64,000 bases of DNA, from assembly GCA_030220185.1 (NCBI GenBank), contig JASPKZ010007795.1:2907001-2971000 (forward strand), read 5' to 3'. The translations under genes were made by a program, and so were the position numbers. The first letter of the stretch is position 1; each line of letters begins with the position of its first letter. Below the pieces are notes generated by a model. That model did not search any database and had not been told where the DNA came from. It worked only from the letters and a program-made list of their open reading frames with translations. This document shows positions 1 through 11,258 of this stretch, piece by piece. This DNA is from Diploptera punctata. Lineage: Eukaryota; Arthropoda; Insecta; Blattodea; Blaberidae.

Positions 1-1310
1 CAATTGAGTAATCGTGTGTGACGGCCTTATCCATGACATTTTCATGCGAGTTATCACGTTTGGCAGGAATTCGTATGTTGTTCTGCCATGTATTTCGTTG
101 TGCGAGCGCTGTTGCCATTTTTCTTGGAGTTGGTCTTCAAGCTTTCTTTTTGTGGCTTCTCGCCCCTCTGGCTCTTCGTACATGTCTGGTGTAAGGATAA
201 GGTCGTCAATGACTACAGGTTTATTGCGACTCAGGCAGTATAGATGCATCCTTTTTTCCAGATATATATATCAATTGGTAGGACACCCGCTATTACTGGC
301 AACGCTGCTGTGGACGTAGTTCTTTATGCTTTACTGACACGAATAAGGACATGTCTCTGGGCCGAGAGAAGAGTTCTCCGATGTCTCTGGTTTAGGTTTC
401 TAGCCCATCCGTGGGCGGCATATGCGCAGATATGTTGGACTAGCGCTCTGTATAGTGTCATGAAATTGATGGATTATACTTTACAGCTCTCCAAGCTTTT
501 GAGTACTTTGAGGCCCCATTTACAATTGCAGACTCAGTTTATGGTTCACCATTCTTTATAGCTACAGGCTTTCATGGCCTTCACTGAAGTTCCAACTCTC
601 TCCACCTAATCTTGCCATGGCGTTGAAAAGGTTCTTCGCGGTATGTGTAACATTCGTTATGTGCCGGTCAATTTTTAACTTCGTTTGTAGCGTTACCTCT
701 AGGTACTTTAGTTCGCGTTTGAATCTAATGTTGTTATGTAGCCTGATCGACGGAGCTCTGCGCTCGTAGAGGTTACCCTTTAAAAGCATTCCTGTGGTTT
801 TGTTTTTCGATAGGGTTAACTTATGTTTGTCAGCCCAATTTTGTATTAAATTCATGGTTTCTGTCCTCTCTCTTCTATCCGTCTTCTGGACTCTCCTCGT
901 ATCACAACAACCAGGTCGTCTACGTAGGCGATCGGCTGTCCGTACGGGAGGGTTTCCAGGATCAACAGAAGTTCATCGAGGACAAGATTCCAGAGGCAGG
1001 GGCCGAGAACAGATCCCTGGGGGCATCCCAGTTGAACTTCTTTTCTAACGATGTGTTCGTTGTCGATCAGGCTAACTGTTCGCCCTGTGAAGTAATCTTT
1101 GATGGTTGCGTATACGTTCTTGGAGCAGTTTCTTCTTTTTAATGCACGTAGAATGCTAGGCGACCATAGTCTGTCGAAAGCTCCTTCGAAGTCGACGGAG
1201 ATTCCTATGGCGATCTTTTCTTCTGTTTCGTGCACTGTGTCGAAGAGTTTGGTTATGGCATCTTCTGTCCCACAGCCTGGTTTGAATCCCTATTGGTAAT
1301 TCGACACCTG
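1..1310 (-). pseudogene. R1-like non-LTR retrotransposon, reverse transcriptase part (degenerate)
   Basis: Minus-strand translation gives the reverse transcriptase order of an R1-type LINE. It starts with GFKPGCGTEDAI near 1295, then ISVDFEGAFD (motif A with catalytic Asp), GCPQGSVLGP, and YVDD (motif C) near 920. The thumb-like part (KLTLSKNKT, about 820) follows, and the C-terminal region continues in broken frames (LYRALVQHICAYAAHGW about 465-415, then a TTSTAALPVIAGVLP-like segment about 330-270) to the left edge of the window. At least two in-frame stops and several frame changes make it a dead copy. The 5' part (endonuclease) is absent on the right side, so it is 5'-truncated or interrupted near 1310. 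The clade call (R1 rather than Jockey) rests on the GCPQGSVLGP..WNLV motif and the TTSTAA..LAGVLP tail and is family knowledge, not a search. Confidence 0.85.
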
Positions 1311-3699
1311 CAATTCTTCCTATAAACCCATAGCAGCTCATGTTTGGACAGAGAAACACAAAATATATATAAATACAAAATTATTAAAACAGTTACAAAA
1401 TACCAATGAACTCACAAAGTGGCGCCAAGTTTTTAAAATAATGGGTGGGCTCAAAGTGAAATGAATATAAAATTGAATTAAGAACATAGAATATACAAAT
1501 CAATCATATTAGTTAATACTGTATATACCTATTCACTTATAAAAATATATAAACGAAGTACGAAGGATGTAATAAATTGACACTAGAAAATTTCGGTCAT
1601 TCATGGTCACTTTGAATTTCTATTAAAAATGCTGCTTCAATTTTAATAACTGTGAATTAATTTTGTTAAACTTCTATTGATTAGGACCTACAGAATTAAT
1701 ATAACTATTACTACAGTGTAATTATTACTCGCCATTAAACAGCGCGTCGTGTTCTGTCTAGCTGCGCTGCTTCCTATAAACTCGTTACAGACTTGTACTA
1801 AATCCAAACTTTCAGCGCGGTCTTTGTGCACATGTAATATGGCCATGTGATTAAGTCTTTTTTGTGACATTGTTGACCGCAAAAATGTGTTTAGTCTTTT
1901 CACAGCAGAAAAGGATCTTTCGGCAGTGGCCGTGGAAACGGGCATTGTCAGAGTGAGACGTATGCATTTCATAAATTCAGTAACAATACAAGAAATAACA
2001 TTAGTTTTGAAAAATTCTACTACATCTCCGAAACTCATGTTCAGTAATGTAGCACTTTCAAAGCCCATATTTCTCTACGCTCGCAAGATTTCTTAGTCAT
2101 AAATGTCGTTCTCGAAAACACACGTAACATCGTCTGTTTTACTGATAACGAGGTCTTCTATTCTGGTTAATAGTTCGTTGTTTTTTTTTTTTTTTGGAAG
2201 CGTCCCTTAACGGACACAACGGCAGAATCTACAACTACGTAAAATTTACTCTCAAAAAATGTTTTCGCATTTGTAAATGCATGCTACGTGTGTTGTCTGT
2301 CATTCAGGCGTCGAGTCACCTTCCTTTGCCTGGGAATCTGTGGCTCTGCTAAATTCATTTCGCATGCTCTCTTTGTCGTTTGCTCCCAGAACGTTTCAAA
2401 GTTATTACGAATTGCATGTAGTGTCTGTAGCAAATCTTGTATGTGACATGTTGCTTCATGAATGTGAAGGTTTACACTTTGAAGTCGTGTACTTGTCGCG
2501 TACATGGGGGTAAAAATCCTTGCCAACATGTTTAGGTAATGCGAAGTGTTCAAACGATTCCATCAATGATAAATATCCGCAGGCTTTGGTACTAGCATCA
2601 CCTTTATCGTTCTCAGACAATTCTGAAAGGAAAGTACATTCTGGTAGTTACCTATTACGGATCACAAACTAAGTGCTCTGACTGAATCGAGTTGGGCATG
2701 AGGGTCTCAGGTTTTGCTTTGGTTTATGTTCTTCCGTTTTCTTGATGGCATTAAACGAATTCAATCTCTTTGGAGACTCCCTGATCATATTCATTAAGTC
2801 TTTCACTATATTCAACACATTTTTACATGTTGCAGTGTGTCTTATGTTATCTTGCGCCGCTAAATTTAAAGAGTGCATGAAACAATGCAGACGCCTCGCC
2901 GTTTCACTGACCTCTAAAATTTTGCCTGCAACCCTGTATGTTTCCCGGCTAAGTTTGCAGCTCCATCATAACATTGCCCCGGGCAACATTTTATATCGAA
3001 TCCCAACCTTAACAAAACATCACATACAATGTTGAATAGAGTTGCCGCATCTGTTGCTGAAGTTTCACAAAACCCTACGAAATACTCGCCAATTTCAAAT
3101 ACTTGAGAAACAGTATGGAAAGATATCGAAACTTGTTCTTTCACTGCCATGTCGTTTCGTCCAAAAGCAGACCAAAATAAACTGCACTCTGAATTTCACA
3201 AACTAGCGAACGAAGCACTTTGTGTGCCATAATTTCAAGCATTTCATTTTCCGCATCGTGCTACACCCACTTATATGATTTTCTTTTAAAATAGCGCTTA
3301 AGCTCGGGCGAATCTTCATAGCGGAGTTCAAGAAGATGGTGAAAATTACTAGTTTGATCTTGGTGTCCCCTGATATCCATGCACTGTTTTGATATAATAA
3401 CAAAGATGAGAAAAGTTTATACACTGCTAAAACAATTAGAGGAACACTTGTAATAAATTGAATAAGTAATTGTTTTTTAAAGCTGTGATGCTGAAAGTTC
3501 GAAAATATGTAAATTGAATTATTAATTTTATCATTGGATACAAATTTTAAAGATCCATGGCCTACATACAGAGAAATTACCTCAAAGAACAAATATAGAG
3601 AATTTATTTTTATTTTGGAAGGCACTGGCCACTTCTAATTGGTAAGCTTCCTGATGTTGCTATAGTGACGAATGTTGATTATTGCCTTGTTTATTGAAG

Positions 3700-4731
3700 T
3701 TTCTGACAAAATGAGGCATTTAAATTAGTTTGAAGTGTATCATGCTCTACATATTTTATGACAAGGTCACTCTCTGCGACAAGTGACTAGAGAGCTTGGG
3801 GTTTCTCCTTCCGTGGTGTCCAGGTTACGCAACAGGCACGGAGAGACAGGTTCAGTATTGTAGAAGATGTGGCCAGGGCCGTAAATTTAAAACAAGCCCC
3901 CAGGATGACAGATACGTTGTTCTTTTTGCTCTTCGACAGCGTACAAAAACTGCAAAAGACCTGCAGAATGACCTTCATATGGCTTCCGGAATCCGGGTTT
4001 CAGACCAAACCATAAGGAACAGATTAAGGAAAGAGAATATTCGTCCAAAAAGGCCCGTTAAAAAGCCACGCTTAACAAATGGGCATAAGGCAGCAAGACG
4101 TACGTATACTGAAAACCATGGTGATTGGAACCTGAACCACTGGGAGTCTGTGCTCTTCTCGGACGAATCCAGGTATCGTCTTACACGTTGTGATGGTCGA
4201 TTGAGGGTGTGGGGACGGCCAGGAGAAAGATTTTCTGCAGAGGCTGTACAGGAAATTGATAGATTCGGAGGAGGTTCCATAATGGTGTGGGCCGGAGTTA
4301 TGTACAACAATCGTACGGACCTTGTACTTGTTCCCTAGCGACTGAATGCTGTCCGGTATATCGAGCACGTTCTGGAAGAGCATGTAGTACCTGCTGCCAT
4401 TGGAGTAAGCCCTGGATTTCTGTTTATGCAGGATAATGCCAGGGCACATTCTGCGGCTGTCACCAGGGATTTCCTGAGGAGGAATGAAATTGAGGTAATG
4501 GAGTGGCCAGCGGTCAGCCCAGACCTCAACCCTATTGAACACTTGTGGGATCTTCTAGACAGGAAGGTCAGGAACCGACATCAAGCTCCACAAACTCTGC
4601 AGCAACTTGGAGATGCTCTGAAGGAGGAATGGGAGAATATCCCGCAAGAGGAAATCCAGAATCTTATTGGAAGCATGCCACGAAGGTGCCAAACTGTCAT
4701 CGAATGTCGTGGAGGCCATACACGATACTAA
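3700..4731 (+). pseudogene. Tc1-like transposase, DD34E (one frameshift, one stop)
   Basis: The transposase binds the inverted repeats and catalyses cut-and-paste transposition. The N-terminal helix-turn-helix (SLRQVTRELGVSPSVVSRLR) is read around 3768-3830 in one frame, and the protein shifts frame near 3860. From there a continuous frame (track 3796-4338) covers the second HTH and the first part of the catalytic core, including VLFSDESRY with the first Asp near 4162. A TAG stop at 4336-4338 interrupts it. The rest carries MQDNARAH (second Asp codon 4432-4434) and NPIEHLWD (Glu codon 4537-4539), 34 residues apart, giving the DD34E signature. All three catalytic residues remain, but the frameshift and the stop make this copy non-autonomous. 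Confidence 0.92.
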
Positions 4732-4845
4732 CTCTATATAACGAGTGTTTAACTTTGAAAAATGAACACAAGATTCAATTGCTTACATAGCGGAATTATT
4801 TGAAAAGTTAATTGTCAGCGTTATTCGTTTGTTTTTACTGACATG

Positions 4846-4878
4846 AGCAATAAATAAATAAATAAATAAATAAATAAC
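4846..4878. repeat. (TAAA)n microsatellite
   Basis: About eight tandem TAAA units inside the 3' part of the Tc1-like element. Confidence 0.95.
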
Positions 4879-7294
4879 CACAAATAATGTACTTTATTAA
4901 TTTCATGTTTGTACCTTTATCCAATGAAAGAATATTTGCATATTTCATAGTGTTCCTCTAATTGTTTTGAGCAGTGTATAACGCGGTGAGGGAATTTTGT
5001 TGATCCTGTAATTTCCAAACGTTCAAACTTGATGCGACATTCACTCCACTTTGCAATGCCGCAGTTTTACTACACTATTCTTTATGGCAGTGAGATTTTT
5101 CATGAGCACTGAATTTTCTCAATGCGTGTTTCCAGTTGGAAAAACCAGAAGAAATGAAATATGAATCTACTTTGGTGGTAAACTTTAGTAATATATTTTC
5201 GTCGGCTTCCTTGCATGTTTTGCACAACACCACGTCCTTATTGTTGTCGTAAAAAATCCAAAGATATGTAACCAACCACGCACTCTGAAAAGTTCTTCCG
5301 CTTTACCTCTCCACTTTAGCACTTTCAGTTCCACTGGATTTAGATCAGTGTCGCGGTCAGAAACAGATAATTTTGAAATACTCGTTTGTTCTTGAATTGA
5401 GGGCACATTAGAAGTTTCCGTGCACTGGTCGGAGAAGTTATTAAGTTGCGGTCGCTTGATTATAAATTTATCCATGACGTCACTAAGATTTCACTTTATA
5501 ATTTACGCACATATTCTTTTACACGCGTTTGAAATATGCTTATTGCCAGCACTGCATGTCACTCATTTAAGTGAAAAAGCAAACTGAAGGGTGGAAAAAA
5601 CTACAAAGTGTTCTCAGTATTGTTGAAAGTGCCGTTAAGTAGTAAGTTTGTTCAAATTTCACATTAACATCTAAAATCAAAGGGAAGACGACTTTGAGCT
5701 GTTCCTTAGTCGGCTTGCGGTACCCGAGTCCCGACCTATATCACAAACAAGCCGACAGATTGAATATCCATTGTCGAAGAAACAAAGAATCAAAGCCTAC
5801 GGTTATGTGGATAGCGGCGCAACTTTATACAGACTGTCAGCCGACCCCATCAGACTACCTGCTAGGCTGCTACTACACTGCAGATTGTTCTAGGCTGCCA
5901 CTATACTGAACCTGTCTAATTTTTATATTTACTTAATGCTACGGTTTATAATGTTACGGTTTATTATACAGCGTGTCGCGCCCGACGTGACGCAATCTCG
6001 CGTTACGCTCGGCGTGATACTGGTTTCGCATGGAGCGCATACGGTACAGCGCTTATGTTTATGGAATTGTTGCCAGATGGCACCACATATATGGGAAATC
6101 AAAATGATCAACGCTTATAATAAATTTCCAAATGTGTTTACAAAAATTAATGTATACAAACCTGTCCCTGCATAACCTAATGAAATAAATTACATACATA
6201 CTATTTAGTAAACTATAAACTAATCTGATGTGCACTAAACTGACCCATCGGAACCTAACAAAATGAAGTGATTGAACATTCATTTCTTAAAATATGGTTT
6301 GGAATTAAATGCAAATGTTGGTCATTCACACATATATCCTGCCATCTGGTGGATTTAATTTTATAAGCGTTCACGTATGCCAATTTCAATTCTAATAAAG
6401 AACTTTGAAAATAAATTGAGAGGAAAAGTTATAATTTGTGTACATAGATAAACATATTAAAATTCTTTATAAAAAAAGTTTTAAGTATCGTTACAAAACG
6501 TTTAAAATAGTACGAAATATTAGTAAAGACAGAAAAGGTACCTAGAGCAACAGCATCATATGAATGTTGTATGGAAAATTATAGAATAAATTATTCTTTA
6601 GTTCTTAAATAAACATATGGTTGATGAAAATATCAAATTTTAGAATACTTCAGATTTTCGCCTGAGCAGTTTTATCAGGTTTTGAATTTAATAGAAGACG
6701 AAATTTATGTGCATCCATAATATCCCCAAGATACAATATTTACAGCTTTTATTTATCTCTTGACTAAGTTCAAGCCACAATAACTCTTTTTTCTGTACAT
6801 CTCTGTACTCCTTCATGCTCATATTGTATAGAACTCGATGATTTGCAACAAAATTATCTAATTTTCGTAATTAAAATTGGAAAGTCATAAAACAAGTACT
6901 GTATTTCCGACATGTTGTCATAAAATCTTAGTTTGTTTTTAGTAATTACACCAATGAGTACGGGTAATATCTTCTATATTCTTTGTTTGCGCTGGCAAAT
7001 TGCGTCCCGGATCCAAGAGATTCAAATACACGGCGCGACATGTCTGCGCAAAATTTTTCGCGCCAGCAATATTTGCGTTGTAGATAAACCACATTCATTT
7101 AAATACATGGGGAGCAATTTTTGCGCTGGCGCTTTGCGTCGTAGTTAAACCATAGCATAACTCAAAAGTGGTATTAAAAATTACAAAAAATTACCGAACC
7201 AGGAAGTTATTGGGTGGGCCCGGGCCCCACGGGCCCATATAAGTTGGCGCCACTAAACTCACAATAACTCTATATACAGAACAAGGAGAAAATT

Positions 7295-7456
7295 ATGAAT
7301 TTTGAAATTCTTGGAAAAAGGAGCCTCATTACCAAGTTCTTTGGAACACAGATCCAAGACCGACAACTTGAAGAAAAGAAAGAAAAAACAGTTTGTGAAC
7401 AACCTGAAGATGGAGCATTACCTTTGAAACGATCGTCCAACAGAATAAACATATGA
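7295..7456 (+). other. Small open reading frame ending at a splice-donor-like ATGAGGTAAG
   Basis: A 53-codon frame starts MNFEILGKRSL and ends with a TGA overlapping ATGAGGTAAG. I do not recognise the peptide. The first residues MNFEI recur at the start of the exon-like frame in the foldback element at 61992-62627, and the ATGAGGTRAG end recurs in most foldback copies. The sequence after it (TAAGAATGG, then TACAAACTCAA) matches the arm of the foldback at 24538. It may be the single-copy or ancestral form of the exon-like unit, or simply another repeat fragment. No upstream promoter or acceptor site is recognised. Confidence 0.3.
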
Positions 7457-7881
7457 GGTAAGAATGGTAAAAAATACAAACTCAAATATTAAGGGTATCA
7501 CTATTTCTTCTTTCATTTTCTCATTTTCTTATAATAAAAAGTTTACATTTTGTTTATTGAATAATATTTATTATTTTTTGGAATAAAACTTAACTTACTT
7601 ATGAATGGAAGTTAAATAAGGAATTAAGGGTTATACATCAATGACATTATTTATTATCTCCTATAACATTAAATTTTATTAATTTTGATGTCCAAAAGTA
7701 TTGGAGAATTTAATGTCATCACGCTTTTTCAGATTACGGAGAAAATAAGCATAGGGCATAGATTTAAAAAAATAGATTAATAGTTGAATGCAGGCTTTCA
7801 CGGCCGGTAATCATAATGTTGTGTGATTCCGGGTTCTGTGGCCGTGGTCCATAGTTGGTGTTGATACCAGACGTTTCGCCC

Positions 7882-8293
7882 TCAACTGCGGAGGGCATCT
7901 TCAGTGGCGAGTGCTTCTAGGCGTGTTTCCTGGTCGGAAGATCTACTTAGAGTGAGCTCTGCTGACGTTGTGGACGTTGTATTGATACTAGTGGTGGGAG
8001 CAGGGTGAGTGAGCGTGGCTCTTGCTGATTGGCTAATGGTCGTCTCCTTGTTGTCCCTAGTGTTGATGCATTTATTTTCTAGTGTATGGTACCAGGCCTT
8101 AGGCAATTTGATACCTTCCTCTTTTCTGTTAATATTTTCTTTATGCTTGTATATTTCTATAGCCTCTCGGTATAATCTAGGGAAATAGTAGGAAGTTGTG
8201 GCTAAAACTTGTGTATCATCGAATAGAATCTGGTGTCCATTCATAATGGCATGTTCTGCTACAGCCGATTTATCCATTTCTCCTTGTCTGCAG
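7882..8293 (-). pseudogene. Penelope-like GIY-YIG-region fragment, left copy
   Basis: The minus frame reads RQGEMDKSAVAEHAIMNGHQ, then QVLATTSYYFPRLYREAIEI and RKEEGIKLPKAWYHTL, a pattern I associate with the C-terminal end of the GIY-YIG endonuclease part of Penelope-like retroelements (EHAxxxGHxI...REAIEIxKH...NRxEGxxLxxxW). The frame ends at EDALRS followed by a stop. It is 5'-truncated: no reverse transcriptase part is present. The ORF may open as far as 8331 only because it reads into the opposite arm. Confidence 0.65.
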
Positions 8294-8682
8294 AATCGGC
8301 TGTAGCAGAACATGCCATTATGAATGGACACCAGATTCTATTCGATGATACACAAGTTTTAGCCACAACTTCCTACTATTTCCCTAGATTATACCGAGAG
8401 GCTATAGAAATATACAAGCATAAAGAAAATATTAACAGAAAAGAGGAAGGTATCAAATTGCCTAAGGCCTGGTACCATACACTAGAAAATAAATGCATCA
8501 ACACTAGGGACAACAAGGAGACGACCATTAGCCAATCAGCAAGAGCCACGCTCACTCACCCTGCTCCCACCACTAGTATCAATACAACGTCCACAACGTC
8601 AGCAGAGCTCACTCTAAGTAGATCTTCCGACCAGGAAACACGCCTAGAAGCACTCGCCACTGAAGATGCCCTCCGCAGTTGA
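8294..8682 (+). pseudogene. Penelope-like GIY-YIG-region fragment, right copy
   Basis: Same peptide as the left copy with no amino-acid difference over about 125 residues, on the opposite strand, starting abruptly at SAVAEHAIMNG. The identity of the arms means the duplication is as young as the insertion itself or has been kept identical by conversion. Confidence 0.65.
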
Positions 8683-8869
8683 GGGCGAAACGTCTGGTAT
8701 CAACACCAACTATGGACCACGGCCACAGAACCCGGAATCACACAACATTAAAATAGATTAATGTCCAGAACAATTTCTGGTTTTTAGTACCGGTACCATA
8801 TATTATTTGCTTATTAATGTACATAGAGTTAGAGGCTTTGATAAAACTCTGATGTATTTAAAAGATTAA

Positions 8870-9415
8870 GGGTCGTATCTATGAACGCGTTAGACCGTAA
8901 AAGTCCGTTCTCTGCTGAGAAAGTTGCATCCAAAGACATTTTTGCGTACTCTAAAGTCTTCATGGGATAATAATTGTCGAAATTCCTAAGCTACCTGGCG
9001 AGGTGACTTTGCAGAGAACGAATCGTGAGCAACCCGATGGGAACCGATCTACTTTGAAACCTTGCTGCTTTATCCAAGATGTCAGACCTTGATGGCTTCG
9101 ATCATGTTTTCGGTATACGCGGAGAAGAGGAATTTGATAGAGTCTATCAAAGAATTCAACTGGAAGAACAGGAAAATCGGCGTAATATCGCGCGACGCAG
9201 ACGTCGTCGTATACGGTTTTATTTGCGGGACGCAAGCGTAAATGCGTTCCTCTAGCAGACGAAAATAACGGAAGTGGTTTTATCGCTGAGAATTCTGGGT
9301 AATTTCTTGCCAATATTACGAAAAAAACTACTTTCATGCATGACCAGTCAGCGACTCGCTAATTCGAACTTTGCACGTGCTCACGGAAAACTCAACTCAC
9401 CAGAGCATGCAGCCC
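8870..9415 (+). mobile_element. Possible PIF/Harbinger-like non-autonomous element
   Basis: The segment begins GGGTCGTATCTATGAACGCG directly after TAA (8867-8869) and ends ...GCAGCCC directly before TAA (9416-9418). A 3-bp TAA duplication and a GGG-type terminus fit PIF/Harbinger elements, whose ends often read GGG...C...TATGAACG. The inverted repeat itself is very short here, so the right boundary is uncertain. The internal small ORF supports the idea weakly. Confidence 0.4.
9079..9255 (+). pseudogene. Arginine-rich small ORF, possibly the N-terminus of a Harbinger (HARBI1-type) transposase
   Basis: A 58-codon frame begins MSDLDGFDHVFGIRGEEEF and passes through a basic block (RRNIARRRRRRIRFYLRD) before a TAG stop. 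The arrangement of an acidic start followed by an RRRRRR-R-YLRD block resembles the start of HARBI1-like proteins, where a short N-terminal acidic stretch precedes an Arg-rich helix. The DDE domain is absent, as expected of an internally deleted copy. Without a search this stays a guess; the opposite strand has a longer open frame (8960-9337) with no recognisable domain. Confidence 0.25.
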
Positions 9416-9892
9416 TAAAGGATTAATGGAAATATTTTTCTGTGATGAAATGCCAAAATGTTAGACATTTGTAATGTTTTAAGTAGACAGGTCATATTTT
9501 GGCTTTTACCATAGATTTATGCATTACATTTTTCATTGCATTAAATTGACATGAAATTAATTTCATTTCATTTCACTTTTTCTGCAGGTTGTATATACTG
9601 AAAAGAATTACATGCAAGTTTTGGTGTTTGCAGATTCATATGTCTCTATTAGACATGTTGCATTGAATAGTATTACCTTCTATTTCACATTTTGTTTCAA
9701 AGATGATGTAAAATCTGTAGTGCCATATTCATACACTGGTATGTGATTTATATAATTCAAAATTTATTTTTGATCTTGATATCTATTGCGTTTTCTATAA
9801 AGTAAAAATTAGTTTTTACTTTTTTTATGTTATATTTGTTTAACATATTCCAGCCCTGGACAATTAAAAACAAATAGATTTACTGTTCTTTT
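9416..9892. other. AT-rich interval, nothing recognised
   Basis: No open frame above about 40 codons with family resemblance, no inverted repeats or tRNA-like boxes seen. Confidence 0.5.
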
Positions 9893-10359
9893 TATAAGTG
9901 AGTCAGAAATAACTTTTTACATCTCACTTCATAGAACTCCGTGATTCTCACAGGACCAGTTTCCGAAGCAATCAATTCTATTCTCAGCCAAAACTCCAAC
10001 TGTTGAACTTCGTCATCATCAATTTCAAACTGCTATCTGGTGCCGATTTGATGAACTTTGAGATTAAATCTTGTTCATCGGGAACTTAAAAATTCATGGA
10101 TCTATATTTGCACATTCAGAAGAAGAAATATAGATCCGTGAATTTTAAAGTTCACAGCGAGCAAGATTTAATCTCAAATGACAGTTTGAAAGTTGATGGT
10201 GACGGCACAAGTTCAAAAGTTTGAGTTTTGGCTGAGGGAAGAAGCAATGGCTTTGGAAACTGGTCCTGTGAGAATCACGGAGTTTTATGAGGTGAGATGT
10301 AAATAGTTATTTCCGACTTACTTATATAAATTATAAATTACCTTATAATGTTAATTCCC
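9893..10359. repeat. Foldback element A (exon-like arms, ATGAGGTGAG)
   Basis: Two diverged inverted arms run 9893 to about 10100 and about 10113 to 10326, pairing for example TATAAGTGAGTCAG with its inverse at the far end and ACTCCAACTGTTGAA with GTTCAAAAGTTTGAGT. Beyond the right arm a short AT spacer is followed by ACCTTATAATGTTAATTCCC (10340-10359), the one-sided terminal module of this family. The right arm can be read as a degenerate peptide NFKVHSEQDLIS ... MALETGPVRITEFYE ending exactly at ATGAG|GTGAG, a consensus splice-donor context. Target duplication not found. Confidence 0.7.
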
Positions 10360-10917
10360 ATAGTACATTTTTTTTAAGATTATTAGTTTTTACAGTTTGA
10401 TATTAATTTGTTTGTAATTTATAATTACTCAGTATGAAAATTTAATTTTAGGGTTGAAATGTGTGAAATAATCACAAAATTTTTATACAGAATCCGGGTG
10501 CTTGTTATAAGCTAATGAGTCTTATTAAATATTTTCTTAACCCTTAAATTCGAAATGTATCCTTTTAGATACATCAGTTGGTTTAGTTAATTTAATATTT
10601 TAAATAAATCAGAAGAAAACGAACAAAAAGAAACCACTTAAATGTGTGTCTAATTTTACAATATACCTAATAATAACAGTTATACAAGATTCCGTTTTCA
10701 CTGCGGTCCGGCACATTCAAATATCTAATAGAAGAAATTCGTGTTTTGCCAATTTAAGGGTTAACAAATATGGTTTAGCATTAATTTCTAATAATTTTAT
10801 GTATAACTAACTAACTAAGTGACACTATTGAATCTAGAGCTTCATGTTGCATGGACACAAGCCAATTCTGACCTGTCATAATCCCAGATGTTTTAATATT
10901 AGGTATTAGCTTATTGT

Positions 10918-11032
10918 TAAGTTATGTAGATAGGAAATAACACTATGAGGTTTTTTAATATTGTTTATTTTTTATTATTTCATATGAAGTATGAGGTGAG
11001 TGAAATAATAAAAAATAAACAATATTAGCTTA
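10918..11032. repeat. Foldback element B (115 bp) with 14-bp target duplication
   Basis: The insertion is bounded by TATTAGCTTATTGT at 10904-10917 and 11033-11046. It holds the family module GGAAATAACACTATGAGGT near its left end, followed by a short hairpin (AATATTGTTTATTTTTTAT paired with its inverse) whose loop contains TATGAGGTGAG. It is the smallest member seen; the arms keep no exon-like sequence. Confidence 0.75.
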
Positions 11033-11258
11033 TTGTATAGGTTTATAATAACTGCATATAACTAGGCCGAGCGGAGAATCTAGTTATTTGCACAAAAGAC
11101 CGTTTGGTCATATCTTAGGAATATGAGGGGAAGATGGTTATCGGTGTAGAATTGCTGAGGGCGATTGGTCATGTACTGATTTAAGAAAGATGATTGAAAT
11201 TTCACAGCACATTTATTTTATGATATTTAGCTACTCCCTTTATATCAATAACACAAAA

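Larger units (their letters stand above)
3422..4976 (+). mobile_element. Complete Tc1-like element nested in the hAT element
   Basis: Near-perfect inverted repeats of about 27-28 bp bound the element. The left end begins CACTGCTAAAACAATTAG at 3422 and the right end is the inverse ending ...GAGCAGTG at 4976, with one A missing on the left. TATA occurs on both sides, consistent with the TA target duplication of the Tc1/mariner superfamily. The 1555-bp length is normal for Tc1-like elements. It lies in the orientation opposite to the interrupted hAT transposase. A (TAAA)n run sits near its 3' end at 4846-4878. Confidence 0.92.
1688..5475 (-). pseudogene. hAT transposase remnant (TTF zinc finger, DUF4371, hAT dimerisation domain)
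   Basis: In minus-strand order the pieces are: an N-terminal segment and a TTF-type zinc finger (CKTCKEADENILL ... GFSNWKHALRKFSAHEKS, 5475-5075); a lead-in to DUF4371 on both sides of the Tc1 insertion; the DUF4371 core (NEMLEIMAHKVLRSLV about 3240, then EYFVGFCETSATDAA and GQCYDGAANLAGK, 3150-2914); a middle part (SLNLAAQDNIR, 2878-2669); FYVVVDSAVV (about 2230); and the C-terminal dimerisation domain (LTMPVSTATAERSFSAVKRL, followed by ILHVHKD, 2068-1688). Single-base frame changes occur around 3150 and elsewhere, so the protein cannot be made. Removing the Tc1 element with one TA restores a continuous frame at the junction, which shows the Tc1 came later. The family resembles the ZMYM1-like domesticated hAT proteins; this copy is plainly a transposon. 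Confidence 0.87.
1417..7255 (-). mobile_element. hAT DNA transposon (ZMYM1/DUF4371 type) with 8-bp target duplication
   Basis: Both ends carry the same inverted terminal sequence: AAGTGGCGCCAA at 1417-1428 and its inverse TTGGCGCCACTA at 7244-7255 (first base differs). They are flanked by identical 8-bp direct repeats AACTCACA at 1409-1416 and 7256-7263. An 8-bp duplication and an N-A-G-T-G terminus are hallmarks of hAT elements. The total is 5839 bp, of which 1555 bp is a later Tc1 element (3422-4976). The transposase remnant lies on the minus strand. The 1.8 kb between 5476 and 7255, on the 5' side of the transposase, holds no recognisable coding sequence; it has two CpG-rich islands (about 5970-6060 and 6980-7150) and a GC-rich stretch of GGGCCC motifs next to the right terminus. 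Confidence 0.88.
7782..8749. mobile_element. Head-to-head duplicate of a Penelope-like 3' end with 13-bp target duplication
   Basis: Two arms of 457 bp (7814-8270 and 8294-8750) are inverted copies of each other, with a 23-bp spacer at 8271-8293 that continues the reading frame of the left (minus) copy. Their translations are identical from SAVAEHAIMNG to EDALRS. The left arm has an extra 32-nt terminus (7782-7813, containing GCAGGCTTTCACGGCCGG) that the right arm lacks. The whole is flanked by the direct repeat AAAATAGATTAAT at 7769-7781 and 8750-8762. That makes it one insertion event rather than a chance palindrome. Penelope-like elements are known for tandem or inverted partial copies and variable target duplications. 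Confidence 0.75.

Noticed and set aside
6065..6390. A MITE bounded by CCAGATGGCA-like words (6072 and inverse near 6345)
   Set aside because: Only about ten bases match; no target duplication or wider inverted repeat found.
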